Shown: positions 1-9,075 of the stretch, piece after piece
Position numbering within the stretch: position 1 is the stretch's first letter
Layout of the letters: each line of letters starts with the position of its first letter
Origin: Mycobacterium sp. 852013-50091_SCH5140682
GTDB taxonomy: Bacteria; Actinomycetota; Actinomycetes; Mycobacteriales; Mycobacteriaceae
Direction: 5' to 3'
NCBI RefSeq assembly: GCF_001665685.1
Contig: NZ_LZTB01000035.1
Location: forward strand, 124,001-188,000
DNA length: 64,000 nt
Notes under the pieces: model-generated
Database searches by the model: none
Told to the model about the DNA's origin: nothing
What the model saw: only the letters and a program-made list of their open reading frames with translations
Translations under genes and position numbers: made by a program

Positions 1-1486
1 CAGTGGCCAGCCGCGGCAGCGCCTCGACGAAGGCGACGCTGCGCGGCGCTTTGTAATGCGCGATCCGTTCGCGCACGTAATCGATGAGCTCGGCCGCGAG
101 ATCATCGCTACCGAACCATCCATCGCGTAGTTCGACGACGGCCTTGACCTGTTCGCCCATCTCGGGGTGGGGAACGCCGATGACCGCGACATCGGAAACC
201 TTGGGGTGCAGCGCCAGCACGTTTTCGATCTCTTGGGGGTAGATGTTCACCCCACCGGAGATGATCATGAACGCCTTGCGGTCTGTCAGGAACAGATAGC
301 CATCCTCGTCGAGATAACCCATGTCACCCACGGTCGACCAGTTATCGTGCCCGGGGTGGCGTGCGCTGGCTGTCTTTTCGGGATCGTTGTGGTATTCGAA
401 CGGAGCCTGGTCACGTTCGAAGTAGACGGTCCCAACTTGCCCGGTTCCGACTTCGACACCTTCGTCGTCGCACACATGCAGAGTGCCCAGCACCGCTCGG
501 CCGACCGAACCTCGCTTCGACAGCCATTCAGTGGTGGTGACAACGGTGACGCCGTGGCCTTCGGTAGCGCCGTAATATTCGACCAGAGTTGGTCCCCACC
601 AGTCGATCATCGCTTGCTTGACGTCTGGCGGACACGGAGCCGCGGCGTGCACCGCCAGCCGCAACGATGACGTATCGAACGAATGCCGCACACGGTCGGG
701 CAGTTGCAGCATTCGGATGAACATGGTGGGCACCATCTGCGTCACTGTGATGCGGTGGCGCTGGATGGCGGCCAGGGCGGCGGTAGCGTCGAACTTCTCC
801 ATCAATACGACGGTGCCGCCAAGAGCGTGTACGCCTCCGCACCATTTCAGAGGTGCGGCGTGGTACACCGGTGCCGGCGATAGGTAACGATCCTCGGCGG
901 TGATGCCGAAAGCGTGGGCCAGCATGCCGACGAGCGGTTCACCGGGCTCATCCACCTGGATGTCGAGGAGAACGGGCTTGATCCCCTTCGGACGACCAGT
1001 CGTCCCCGACGAGTAGAGCATTTCCGTGCCGCGGGGCTGATCCTGCAGAGGCTGGAAGCCATCATCGATCAGCACGTCATAAGGCCGGTGACCAGCGATG
1101 TCGCCGCCGAAGGAATACCGGTGAGCTATATCCGGTGTCAGCGTCACGATCTCTTCAGCCAGATCGCACACCCCGGCTGAGGCGAACAGCACCTGCGCCC
1201 CGCAATCTGTGACGATGTAAGCCGCCTCATCTGCCGCGAGATGCCAGTTGACGGCGGTGATGTAGAGGCCAGACCGGATAGCCGCCCAATACACCTCGAA
1301 CGCCTCGGGGGTGTTGTCGGACAGCAACGCGATCACGTCTCCGCGGCGCAGGCCCAAGCCGTGTAGAGCGCTCGCGATCGACGTCGAGTTTCGCTCCAGT
1401 TCGCCGTAGGTCAGGATGCGGCCGGACTCAGCCATGATTACGGCCGGCCTTTCCGGAGCTGCGGAAGCGTGGATTCCCGGGAACAT
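1..1486 (-). CDS. Acyl-CoA synthetase (FadD-type AMP-forming ligase), 3' end outside window
   Basis: It should activate a carboxylic acid to its CoA thioester through an acyl-adenylate. About 495 codons are visible. The ATP-binding loop YSSGTTGRPKG, the YGATEG motif and the hinge region GDMGYLDEDGYLFLTDR are present. The extreme C-terminus with the adenylation lysine lies beyond base 1. The ATG at 1486 is two bases after the TGA of the SCP2-like gene, so the two are co-transcribed and probably translationally coupled. The N-terminus is short, starting directly at the adenylate-forming domain (MFPGIHASAAPERPAV). The substrate cannot be read from sequence; its neighbours suggest a hydrophobic acid. 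Confidence 0.9.
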   Translation of the reverse strand, partial: MFPGIHASAAPERPAVIMAESGRILTYGELERNSTSIASALHGLGLRRGDVIALLSDNTPEAFEVYWAAIRSGLYITAVNWHLAADEAAYIVTDCGAQVLFASAGVCDLAEEIVTLTPDIAHRYSFGGDIAGHRPYDVLIDDGFQPLQDQPRGTEMLYSSGTTGRPKGIKPVLLDIQVDEPGEPLVGMLAHAFGITAEDRYLSPAPVYHAAPLKWCGGVHALGGTVVLMEKFDATAALAAIQRHRITVTQMVPTMFIRMLQLPDRVRHSFDTSSLRLAVHAAAPCPPDVKQAMIDWWGPTLVEYYGATEGHGVTVVTTTEWLSKRGSVGRAVLGTLHVCDDEGVEVGTGQVGTVYFERDQAPFEYHNDPEKTASARHPGHDNWSTVGDMGYLDEDGYLFLTDRKAFMIISGGVNIYPQEIENVLALHPKVSDVAVIGVPHPEMGEQVKAVVELRDGWFGSDDLAAELIDYVRERIAHYKAPRSVAFVEALPRLAT

Positions 1487-1488
1487 CG

Positions 1489-1893
1489 TCAGGCCAGCAG
1501 ATCGTCGCGGCCGTCGGCCTTCAGACGCTCAATATAGGGCGGATAGAGTTTCTTGCCGAGCGGGGCCAACTTGAGCAGACTGGCAACATTTCCGTCGACC
1601 TTGATCTTCTTCTTGGCCATCGCCAGCGGCAGGTTCACCTTGCCCTGCCAGTAAGCGTTGCCCGTGTCGGCGGTCATCGACATAGTGGCCATGGGTTGCG
1701 CTCCCCCTTCGAGGCCTTCCTGCACGGTCTTGTTTGCCATGTCGATCAGCACGACGGCCTCGGGGTCCGTGAAATCGAACGCGACCACAAGGCCGGTGGC
1801 TTCGAGCTTGGGACCGATCTCGGGATCATCGAATGCGGCCTCGAAAATGCCGCCAATGTACTTCGTGACCTCGGCCGAACTGGCGAACCCCAT
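1489..1893 (-). CDS. SCP2-like sterol/lipid-binding protein
   Basis: A protein of 134 residues with the size and pattern of a stand-alone SCP2 domain. The features are a segment with VAFDFTDPEAVVLID, then TMSMTADTGNAYWQGKVNLPLAM, the strand-helix arrangement that covers the hydrophobic tunnel in SCP2 folds. Such proteins bind fatty acyl-CoA or sterols without catalysis. A strong Shine-Dalgarno (AAGGAG) precedes the ATG. It leads a two-gene operon with the acyl-CoA synthetase, suggesting that it carries that enzyme's substrate or product. An AT-rich palindrome abuts its ribosome site. Confidence 0.8.
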   Translation of the reverse strand: MGFASSAEVTKYIGGIFEAAFDDPEIGPKLEATGLVVAFDFTDPEAVVLIDMANKTVQEGLEGGAQPMATMSMTADTGNAYWQGKVNLPLAMAKKKIKVDGNVASLLKLAPLGKKLYPPYIERLKADGRDDLLA

Positions 1894-1905
1894 CGTTCTC
1901 CTTAA

Positions 1906-1921
1906 TTTATATTTGATTCAA
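1906..1921 (-). promoter_or_regulatory. Copy of the recurrent 16-bp palindromic element
   Basis: Reads TTGAATCAAATATAAA on the minus strand, 12 bases before the SCP2-like ATG and touching its Shine-Dalgarno. It keeps the TTnAAT left arm and a degenerate right arm of the shared element (best copies at 24719 and 51037). It is the only copy whose TTGAAT arm lies on the minus strand. Proposed operator; inference only. Confidence 0.45.
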
Positions 1922-2158
1922 AACTGCAGATGGGCCACACTGACTCGCCCTCTGAGACCATGGTCACACCCATCCCGCCATAAGTCAACTTATGCCGTGA
2001 GGTCCGTGGCACTTCTCATTGCATCGGCCCGCCGCCGGTCATGACTCTTCCGAGCACGCTCATCCATTGCAGGACAACATATCTGACGATATGCGGCACG
2101 ACCATGCCAACCTTCCGTCCTAGATGCCCCGCAGCAGTACCGCAAGTCCGGCTCCCCA

Positions 2159-2869
2159 TCAGACCGCCGCGGCCGGACGTGGGGACTCCGTCGTGTCGAC
2201 GTCCTTCAGTGCCGCGGATCGCAACACCAACCCCATGCCAACAAGGAAGACACTGTAGGTAGTCAGCGCGAGCCAGAAGACGAACACACCTCGCCAGGAG
2301 AACGGCCCGCCGTGGAAGAAGAAGGCCAAGGGGTCAGGGAGGAACGACGCGGCAATCCAGAAGTTCATGTAGCCGACCCACCGCGGCAGGGTCGCTTTCG
2401 GGTCACGAAGGATTGCTGTGCCGATGGCGATGTTTTGGATGATGAACGGCGCGATCGGCGTGATGAACACCAGCCAAGCGATGTCATTGAGGGTGACCGT
2501 CAGTTCCGGATTGCGATCGGGCCGGAAGGCGATGACGGCCATCAACAACATCGGCAAGAACAACAGCAGGCCAGTCGCCGCCCCTGTCACCAGCTGAACG
2601 AAGGTAAGGATCGGGTGACGCCCCTCGATCCGTAGCATCCGGTAGCCGATCAACCCAATCAGCGGAAAGGCCAGGCAGATGCCGAGCTGCGCGATCACGA
2701 GGCCGAACAACACCCGAGTGTCGTTGCTGTAGAAGTTCACGACCTCTTCAGTCGTACTGGACGATCCCAACGGAATGGGAAGAATTCCGGCGATTAGCCA
2801 CCCACACAACGTGATGATCACCGTGCCGGGCCCACACCATGCACAGATCAGCTGGATACGACGTGCCAT
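2159..2869 (-). CDS. Multi-pass membrane protein of unknown function
   Basis: A protein of 236 residues with about six hydrophobic segments (near residues 10-30, 50-75, 90-115, 135-155, 165-185 and 195-220) joined by short charged loops; most of the protein is membrane-embedded. I do not recognise a catalytic motif. The start is set at ATG 2869 because GAAGGA lies at a normal distance before it; a GTG at 2896 would overlap the palindromic element. The C-terminal tail is polar. Location between lipid-catabolic genes, and a copy of the shared element just upstream, suggest that it belongs to the same regulon. Its role is unknown. Confidence 0.75.
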   Translation of the reverse strand: MARRIQLICAWCGPGTVIITLCGWLIAGILPIPLGSSSTTEEVVNFYSNDTRVLFGLVIAQLGICLAFPLIGLIGYRMLRIEGRHPILTFVQLVTGAATGLLLFLPMLLMAVIAFRPDRNPELTVTLNDIAWLVFITPIAPFIIQNIAIGTAILRDPKATLPRWVGYMNFWIAASFLPDPLAFFFHGGPFSWRGVFVFWLALTTYSVFLVGMGLVLRSAALKDVDTTESPRPAAAV

Positions 2870-2885
2870 GACCAACCCCAATCCT

Positions 2886-2901
2886 TCGAATATCACTTAA
2901 A
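2886..2901 (+). promoter_or_regulatory. Copy of the recurrent 16-bp palindromic element
   Basis: TCGAATATCACTTAAA, 16 bases upstream of the membrane-protein ATG on the opposite strand. The outer arms fit TTnAA...TTnAA with one mismatch; the central CTAG is replaced. Its closeness to the start codon would fit repressor binding. Proposed operator only. Confidence 0.4.
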
Positions 2902-3153
2902 TTCTGCTCGAAGATAGGACTCGGAAGTGCAGGATGGCAAGGGGAAGGCAGGACCAATACTGCGATCACACCCGGCGTACCCGAGCTGCCGATGCTGCCC
3001 TACCGACCCCAGAGAGTCGAGCATATTTCCTCAATTATGCCTCTTCATCAGAGTTTTCCGACCAACCTCAATCGCCGCCGGGCGGACTCGCTGCGACGGA
3101 CCGAAGGCGAGGATGCGCACCCGCGCGCCACGCGCAGCCGGATGTAGCAAAGA

Positions 3154-3167
3154 ATCGATTTTTCGAT
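3154..3167. promoter_or_regulatory. Small perfect inverted repeat upstream of the monooxygenase operon
   Basis: ATCGA, four T, TCGAT forms a perfect 5-bp inverted repeat about 20 bases upstream of the likely -35 box of the operon starting at 3260. It is unlike the 16-bp element used elsewhere in the locus. Since the second gene of the operon is an EthR-like TetR regulator, this is a plausible operator for it. Confidence 0.35.
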
Positions 3168-3187
3168 AAAAAAATCCTTCGCGAATC

Positions 3188-3217
3188 TTGACTTGTGTCA
3201 GGATTGCGGCCTACCGT
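3188..3217 (+). promoter_or_regulatory. Predicted housekeeping promoter of the monooxygenase operon
   Basis: TTGACT at 3188-3193 and TACCGT at 3212-3217 are separated by 18 bases and resemble -35 and -10 boxes for the mycobacterial primary sigma factor. The predicted start lies about 35-40 bases before the ATG at 3260. The rest of 2902-3187 holds no gene I can support. Confidence 0.4.
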
Positions 3218-3259
3218 CAGTGCTGCGCGTGATCCGCGACACATCATCCGAGGAGTGAA

Positions 3260-4633
3260 ATGCACAGCACACCCCGCACCGCAATCATCGGTGCCGGCAT
3301 CAGCGGACTGACCACCGCGAAGAACCTCCACGACGCAGGCGTGGCGTTCGACTGTTTCGAATCCTCCGACCGGGTCGGAGGGAACTGGGCCTTTCGCAAC
3401 CCCAACGGACACTCCAGCTCCTACCGCTCACTGCACATCGATACATCACGTGACCTGTTGTGCTTCAAAGACTTCCCGATGGATTCCAGCCTGCCGGATT
3501 ACCCGCACCACTCCCAGATCAAGGACTACCTGGACGACTACACCGACGCCTTCGGCCTGCGCGAACACATCCACTTCAACACCGCGGTGCAGCGGGCGCA
3601 CCGCTTTCCCGGCGGCGGCTGGCAGCTCGAAACCAACGATGGACAAACCCGTCTCTACGACGCCCTGGTGGTGGCAAACGGCCATCACTGGGATCCCCGT
3701 TTCCCGGAGTTCCCGGGCGAGTTCAGCGGCGAGGTGATCCACTCACATGCCTATATCGATCCCACCGAGCCCTTGAATCTCAAGGGAAAGCGCATCGTCG
3801 TTGTCGGGATCGGCAACTCGTCGGCCGACATCGTCTCCGAACTCTCGCAGAAGTCCTGGCAGAACACCGTCTATCTGTCCACGCGATCGGGGGCGTGGGT
3901 CGTTCCCAAGTACATCTTCGGCATGACCTCAGACAAGATCGCCCGGACGCTGCCGCTGATTCCACTGTCCTGGCAGCGCCGGGTGATGCGTCCCGTACCG
4001 CGGTTGCTCTTCGGCAATCCGGAGCATTACGGACTGCCCACGCCGAATCACAACTTCCTGGAAGCACATCCGACGCAGTCGGCCGAACTACTGATGCGCC
4101 TCGGTGCCGGAGACGCAAAAGTCAAGGCCAACATCGAGCGCCTCGATGGCGACACCGTGCACTTCGTGGACGGAACCTCGGTTCAGGCCGACGTGATCAT
4201 CTACGCCACGGGCTACAACATCACGTTCCCATTCTTTGAACCAAGCTTTCTCAGCGCACCCGACAATCGGCTGCCGCTGTACAAACGCATGCTCAAACCT
4301 GGACTCGATGACCTCGTCTTCGTCGGGTTCGCGCAAGCGCTGCCCACCCTGTTCCCGTTCGTCGAATGTCAGGCCCGCATGGCAGCGGCCTACTTGGCCG
4401 GAACGTACCGGCCGCCGACGATCGCCGAGATGCACAAGATCATCACCGCCGACGAGCGCAAATACATCGGGCACTTCGCCGACCGCCCGCGGCACACCCA
4501 ACAGGTCGATTACTTCGACTACGAGCGTGACATGCGCAAACGGGAGCTGCCCGCGGGCGCGCGTCGTGTCCAGAATCTGGGCCCGGTACAGCTCACCGGG
4601 CGCGTTCCGGAGGCCACCACCAATGTCGGCTGA
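3260..4633 (+). CDS. Flavin-containing monooxygenase
   Basis: A 457-residue FAD/NADPH monooxygenase. The N-terminal FAD loop is GAGISGL (residues 7-13). The FMO fingerprint FSGEVIHSHAY follows near residue 155, and a second dinucleotide loop GIGNSSAD near 184 binds NADPH. The fingerprint lacks the W of classical Baeyer-Villiger enzymes, so heteroatom oxygenation or FMO-type ketone oxidation is possible. GAGGAG precedes the ATG. It heads a tightly packed operon with hydrolases and dehydrogenases, an order fitting ketone or alcohol oxidation to an ester followed by hydrolysis. The last codons overlap the regulator gene. Confidence 0.92.
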   Translation: MHSTPRTAIIGAGISGLTTAKNLHDAGVAFDCFESSDRVGGNWAFRNPNGHSSSYRSLHIDTSRDLLCFKDFPMDSSLPDYPHHSQIKDYLDDYTDAFGLREHIHFNTAVQRAHRFPGGGWQLETNDGQTRLYDALVVANGHHWDPRFPEFPGEFSGEVIHSHAYIDPTEPLNLKGKRIVVVGIGNSSADIVSELSQKSWQNTVYLSTRSGAWVVPKYIFGMTSDKIARTLPLIPLSWQRRVMRPVPRLLFGNPEHYGLPTPNHNFLEAHPTQSAELLMRLGAGDAKVKANIERLDGDTVHFVDGTSVQADVIIYATGYNITFPFFEPSFLSAPDNRLPLYKRMLKPGLDDLVFVGFAQALPTLFPFVECQARMAAAYLAGTYRPPTIAEMHKIITADERKYIGHFADRPRHTQQVDYFDYERDMRKRELPAGARRVQNLGPVQLTGRVPEATTNVG

Positions 4634-5249
4634 CGTCGTGACTTTGGCAGCACGGCGCAACCCGAATCGGCCACAGAATCGGGGTGAGGTCCGCCGTACA
4701 CGGCTGCTGGCCGCACTCGCCGACCACCTGGAAGACCAGTCCCTCGCCGACGTCTCAGTGGCTGCGGTGGCCGAGCAGGCGGGACTGGCGAGGTCGGCCT
4801 TCTACTTCTACTTCAGTAGCAAGAACGAGGCGGTGACCCACCTGCTCTCGGATGTGTTCGACGAGCAGATAGCGACGGCAAGCAGGGTACTCAACCGCAA
4901 GGGTGATCCACGGGACAACCTCTCCGACGTGCTGTGGCTGACGGCAGAGTCGTGGACCTCGCAGCGGAGAAAGTTCCTCGCCATGCTCGACGCACGCGAC
5001 GCCGACCCAGAGACGCGAGAAATCTGGAATACCTGGCTGCGCCGCTACGAGAGCTTCGTCTCGGCCTATATCGACGAGCATCGTCCGCAGGGAAAGTCCG
5101 CATCAGGCGACCTGGCGCACTCACTGATCTCGTTGAACGAGCGCGTACTGGAGAGGCACCTGCGCGGACACGGCCTGGACAGCCCAGAAGCGGTTCACGC
5201 AGCCCTCGAACAGATCTGGACAGCGGCGATCTTCGGGATCATTCAGTGA
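4623..5249 (+). CDS. TetR-family regulator, EthR-like
   Basis: A 208-residue one-component regulator. The N-terminal helix-turn-helix spans residues 20-65 (SVAAVAEQAGLARSAFYFYF). The ligand domain keeps features I associate with EthR, namely SLNERVLERH and QIWTAAIFG near the C-terminus. EthR controls the flavin monooxygenase EthA, and here the relative lies directly after a flavin monooxygenase, its ATG overlapping the FMO stop by 11 bases. An autoregulated operon controlled by a substrate or oxidation product is likely. The upstream in-frame extension inside the FMO gene is rejected because family alignment begins near this ATG. Confidence 0.88.
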   Translation: MSADVVTLAARRNPNRPQNRGEVRRTRLLAALADHLEDQSLADVSVAAVAEQAGLARSAFYFYFSSKNEAVTHLLSDVFDEQIATASRVLNRKGDPRDNLSDVLWLTAESWTSQRRKFLAMLDARDADPETREIWNTWLRRYESFVSAYIDEHRPQGKSASGDLAHSLISLNERVLERHLRGHGLDSPEAVHAALEQIWTAAIFGIIQ

Positions 5250-6178
5250 CCGCGGTGCAGCGGGTGACCATCACGGCCGCCGACGGCGGTCACCTGGCCG
5301 CCGAATACCGTCGGGCCGGCTCTGATGAGCTGGCGAGTCCTGCGGGCCGGCCGTGCGTCGTGATGGCCCACGGAGTCGGCGCCACCCGCGACTGCGGCCT
5401 GTCTGAGTTCGCGACCGCGCTGGCCGCCGCCGGCGTCGACGTCCTCACGTTCGACTACCGTCACTTCGCCGAATCCACCGGCACGCCAAGGCAGTTGGTG
5501 GACTTGGACGAACAGCTCGCGGACTATCACAGCACGATCGGCTACGTCCGCGCGCTGAGTGATGTCGATTCGCAGCGCATCGTGGTGTGGGGGGTGTCCC
5601 TGTCCGGTGGCCACGTCGTCAACGTTGCCGCCCACGACCCAGCCATTGCCGCCGTCATCAGTCTTACGCCAGCGGTGGACGGATTTGCGGCCGTCCGTCA
5701 GATGGTCAAAGCGAACGGACTCGCCCACATCGCGCGGTTGATGCGGATCGGCCTCGCCGACGCCTTCGCGGCAGCCCTGCGACGTCCGGCGGTACTGGCA
5801 CCGATCGTCGACTCCCCTGGACGACCTGCGGCACTGTGCTCTCCCGGTGCCGTCGACGGAATGCGCGCGACCGCCGGACCGACTTGGCGCAACGCGATCG
5901 CGGCTCGGATCTTCCTGCGCATCGGCAGCTACCGACCCGTCACGGCCAGCAACCGAGTGCAGTGTCCGGTGCTCGTGCAAATCGCCGACGGTGACCGGTC
6001 CGCACCCCCCAGCGCCGCAACCGCGGCCGCACAGCGTCTGCGCGCCACCGTGCACCACTACCCCTGTGACCACTTCGACGTCTACCCCGGCGCATCGCTT
6101 CACAACAGGGTGGTGCAAGACCAGGTGCGCTTCCTGCGACGGGTGATGTCCCCGACCAACGAGGCGGTTCCCGCATGA
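5246..6178 (+). CDS. Alpha/beta hydrolase
   Basis: 310 residues. The nucleophile elbow is GVSLSGG (Ser near residue 117), with a late acid in QIADGDRS and a catalytic His in YPCDHFDVY, a complete Ser-Asp-His triad. An oxyanion-type HGVGATRDCG segment lies near residue 36. The GTG start overlaps the TetR stop (GTGA). It probably hydrolyses an ester or lactone, which would follow naturally from the upstream monooxygenase. The substrate is unknown. A dienelactone-hydrolase or peptidase-like activity cannot be excluded. Confidence 0.88.
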   Translation: MTAVQRVTITAADGGHLAAEYRRAGSDELASPAGRPCVVMAHGVGATRDCGLSEFATALAAAGVDVLTFDYRHFAESTGTPRQLVDLDEQLADYHSTIGYVRALSDVDSQRIVVWGVSLSGGHVVNVAAHDPAIAAVISLTPAVDGFAAVRQMVKANGLAHIARLMRIGLADAFAAALRRPAVLAPIVDSPGRPAALCSPGAVDGMRATAGPTWRNAIAARIFLRIGSYRPVTASNRVQCPVLVQIADGDRSAPPSAATAAAQRLRATVHHYPCDHFDVYPGASLHNRVVQDQVRFLRRVMSPTNEAVPA

Positions 6179-7215
6179 AAGCCGTCCAGCTGATCGCACC
6201 TGGAGAATTGGCGATCACCGAAGTCGAAGTGCCGGCGATCGGTCCGGGCGAAGTGCTACTCAAAGTCGCCGCCGCCGGGCTGTGTCACTCGGACATACAC
6301 GTGCGACACATGCCCGAGGCGATGTTCCCGCTGCCCCTGACCTTGGGGCACGAAACCGCCGGCCATGTCGTGGGTATCGGCTCAGATACCGACGGTTGGT
6401 CGGAGGGCGACGGAGCACTGGTCCACCTCATCTGGGCCTGCGGCGTCTGCGCCGCATGTGCGCGGGGCGATGACAACGTCTGCCACGAATCTGGACGGGC
6501 GGCCATGCCAGCTACCCCTGGTTTGGGACCAGCCGGCGGCATGGCTGAGTACATGGCGGTGCCGGCACGTTACCTCGTTCCCCTCGGCGATCTCGATCCT
6601 GTCACCGCCGCACCGCTCGCCGATGCCGCCATGACGCCATATCACGTCATCCGCAACTCACTGCCCGTGTTACGCCCCGGCGCCACTGCCGTGGTGATCG
6701 GCATTGGAGGCCTGGGGCATCTCGCCGTGCAGATCCTGCGCAACCTGTCGGCAGCCAAGATCGTCGCCGTCGACCTCAGCGACACGCGACTGGATACCGC
6801 GCGCCGCCATGGTGCACACGCCACCCTGCACGCGGATTCCGACGCAGCTGCTGCGATCCTCGAAATGACGGCGGGGCGCGGTGCGGACGCGGTGTTCGAC
6901 TTCGTCGGGGGCCAGAGGACGGTCGAACTCGCCGCAGAAGTGATCGCTCCCGACGGCATCTATCAACTGGTGGGCATCGGCGGCGGCCATGTGCCAATCG
7001 CCGCAGAACCACGCTTCGGTGTCGGGTGGCCTTGGGGCGCCACTGTGCGTACCTCCTATGGCGGCACCAAATCCGACTTACTCAACTGTGTTGCTCTCGC
7101 CGCGGCGGGGCGACTGTCTGTCGATGTGGACACCTTCGCCTTGACCGACGCCATCACGGCATTCGACCGACTCGAAGAGGGAACCATCAATGGAAGGGCG
7201 GTACTGATCCCGTGA
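6175..7215 (+). CDS. Zinc-dependent alcohol dehydrogenase (MDR family)
   Basis: 346 residues. Catalytic zinc ligands are visible in GLCHSD (near residue 38) and LGHET (near 61). The four-cysteine structural zinc lobe CGVCAACARGDDNVC follows near residue 90. The NAD(P) loop is GIGGLGHLA (near 177). Length and order are normal for a tetrameric medium-chain dehydrogenase. The ATG overlaps the hydrolase stop by four bases. It likely oxidises an alcohol released by the neighbouring hydrolase or the substrate that feeds the monooxygenase. Cofactor preference is not certain. Confidence 0.92.
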   Translation: MKAVQLIAPGELAITEVEVPAIGPGEVLLKVAAAGLCHSDIHVRHMPEAMFPLPLTLGHETAGHVVGIGSDTDGWSEGDGALVHLIWACGVCAACARGDDNVCHESGRAAMPATPGLGPAGGMAEYMAVPARYLVPLGDLDPVTAAPLADAAMTPYHVIRNSLPVLRPGATAVVIGIGGLGHLAVQILRNLSAAKIVAVDLSDTRLDTARRHGAHATLHADSDAAAAILEMTAGRGADAVFDFVGGQRTVELAAEVIAPDGIYQLVGIGGGHVPIAAEPRFGVGWPWGATVRTSYGGTKSDLLNCVALAAAGRLSVDVDTFALTDAITAFDRLEEGTINGRAVLIP

Positions 7216-8003
7216 CACGCCGATTCGAAAACCGCACCGTTTTCGTCACCGGAGGAGCCCGCGGCATGGGGGCATCCCATGCCCGCGCATTCGCCGCCGA
7301 AGGCGCGAACGTCGTCATCGCCGATATTCTTGATGACGAAGGGTACGCACTGGCAGAAGAATTGGGTGCCGCGTCGCTGTACACCCATCTCGATGTCAGT
7401 GACATTCAGCAGTGGCAGAATGCAATTGGAGATGCCGAGCGCATTTTCGGACCGCTCCATGCGCTCGTCAACAACGCCGGCATCGGCGGAACGCCCGCGA
7501 CGCTGCTCGATACCGAGATCGATGAGTGGCATCGGGTGCTGGAAGTCAACTTGGACGGGACGTTCTTCGGCATCAAGACAGCGACACCGTCCCTCATCCG
7601 CGCCGGCGGGGGTGCCATCGTGAACGTGTCATCGTTCGCGGGCCTGCTTGGTTCGCCTCTGCTCGGCGGCTATTCGGCGAGCAAGTTCGCCGTCCGGGGG
7701 TTGACCAAGGTGGCTGCGATGGAGCTGGGGTCCTTCGGAATTCGCGTCAATTCGATTCACCCGGGGTACATTCGGACTCCCCTTCTCGAGGGCATCCCAG
7801 ATGAAGCCGTACACGGGCGGTTGGCGATCGACCGCATCGCGACTCCAGACGACGTCACACCGGTGGTGCTGTTTGCCGCCAGTGACGATGCGCGCTACTG
7901 CACCGGAGCCGAATTCGCCGTTGACGGCGGCTGGTCTGCCGGGGAGCCCAGCCCGATCTTCGTGGCACCGGGTGCACCGATGCCCCAGGGGCTGACGCTA
8001 TGA
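7212..8003 (+). CDS. Short-chain dehydrogenase/reductase
   Basis: 263 residues, classical SDR: TGGARGMG cofactor loop near residue 12, NNAG near 87, catalytic YSASK near 152 preceded by the Ser in NVSSFAG. The GTG start overlaps the alcohol dehydrogenase stop (GTGA). Overall pattern resembles the hydroxysteroid/3-oxoacyl-ACP reductase branch common in mycobacteria. A proline-rich C-terminal tail extends beyond the usual end. It probably interconverts an alcohol and ketone in the same pathway as the flanking enzymes. Confidence 0.9.
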   Translation: MTRRFENRTVFVTGGARGMGASHARAFAAEGANVVIADILDDEGYALAEELGAASLYTHLDVSDIQQWQNAIGDAERIFGPLHALVNNAGIGGTPATLLDTEIDEWHRVLEVNLDGTFFGIKTATPSLIRAGGGAIVNVSSFAGLLGSPLLGGYSASKFAVRGLTKVAAMELGSFGIRVNSIHPGYIRTPLLEGIPDEAVHGRLAIDRIATPDDVTPVVLFAASDDARYCTGAEFAVDGGWSAGEPSPIFVAPGAPMPQGLTL

Positions 8004-9058
8004 CGGCCCCCATGCCCGAGATCGGTTTCTACACCCTGGCCGGTCAAGCCGACCATCCACGTGACCTCATCGATGAGGTGCGTGATGCCGAAAACCTCGG
8101 CATCGGTGAGTGTTTCATCTCGGAGCGGTTCTCCACCAAAGAGGTGGCAACGATCTGTGGCGCGGTGGGCGCCGTCAGCGAGACGATCGGGATCACCACC
8201 GGCGCCACCAATCACAACACCCGCCACCCGATCGTCACCGCCGCCTACGCGACCACGATGCATCGTCTGACCGGTGGACGATTCACCCTGGGTATCGGAC
8301 GCGGAGTGCCACCGATCCAGCGTGCGTTCGGGATGCCCGAGATCACCACCGCGCAGATGGAGGATTTCGCACACGTCATGCGCCGCCTGTTCCGGGGTGA
8401 GACCGTGGTCGGCCACGACGGACCGATAGGCCGCTACCCGGCGCTTCGTCTCGACCCGAACTTCGACGAGGATGTCAAGCTCGGCATCGTGGCCTTCGGC
8501 CCGAATTCACTGGCGCTCGGGGGCCGGGCCTTCGACAAGGTCATCCTGCACACGTTCTTTACCGACGACACGCTGCAGCGGTGTGTGCGCACCATCAAGT
8601 CGGCTGCCGAGCAGGCCGGTCGCGATCCGGCCGACGTCCAGGTGTGGTCATGTCTGGCGACCATCGGCGACCATCTGCCCGAGGAGTTGCGCCTGCGAAA
8701 GACGGTCGGACGATTGGCCACCTATCTCCAGGGCTATGGCGACCTCATGGTGACCACAAATGACTGGGACCCACTGGTGCTCAATAAGTTCCGCGAAGAT
8801 ACGGTGGTCCAGGAATTCCAGCCACCCGGCGGTGCCCTACGAGTCATCGACAGCCCGTCCACAACCGTAGCCCAGCTGGAGCACATCGCGACCCTGCTGC
8901 CCGACGAGTGGGTCGGCGTCGCTGCCGTCGGCAGTCCCGGGCAGTGCGCGGCCACTGTCAAACGCCAGCTCGAACTCGGCGCCGACGGCGTCATCCTGCA
9001 CGGCGCATCGCCCCGCGAGCTAGACCCCATCATTCCCGCATACCGGAACATCCGTTGA
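8000..9058 (+). CDS. F420-type luciferase-like oxidoreductase
   Basis: 352 residues with a luciferase-like TIM barrel: N-terminal IGFYTLAGQ, then ECFISERFSTKE, ITTGATNHNTRHPIVTA and FTLGIGRGVPP, typical of mycobacterial F420-dependent members. The start overlaps the SDR stop by four bases. Such enzymes move hydride between F420 and alcohols, enones or other unsaturated carbonyls. The sequence does not separate F420 from FMN use, but actinobacterial context favours F420. Function within the pathway is inferred, probably an alcohol or enone step. Confidence 0.85.
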   Translation: MTAPMPEIGFYTLAGQADHPRDLIDEVRDAENLGIGECFISERFSTKEVATICGAVGAVSETIGITTGATNHNTRHPIVTAAYATTMHRLTGGRFTLGIGRGVPPIQRAFGMPEITTAQMEDFAHVMRRLFRGETVVGHDGPIGRYPALRLDPNFDEDVKLGIVAFGPNSLALGGRAFDKVILHTFFTDDTLQRCVRTIKSAAEQAGRDPADVQVWSCLATIGDHLPEELRLRKTVGRLATYLQGYGDLMVTTNDWDPLVLNKFREDTVVQEFQPPGGALRVIDSPSTTVAQLEHIATLLPDEWVGVAAVGSPGQCAATVKRQLELGADGVILHGASPRELDPIIPAYRNIR

Positions 9059-9075
9059 GCACGAAGGAATCTGTA

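Noticed and set aside
3260..4633. Classical type I Baeyer-Villiger monooxygenase
   Set aside because: The fingerprint here is FSGEVIHSHAY, lacking the Trp of the BVMO motif, so it is called a flavin-containing monooxygenase.
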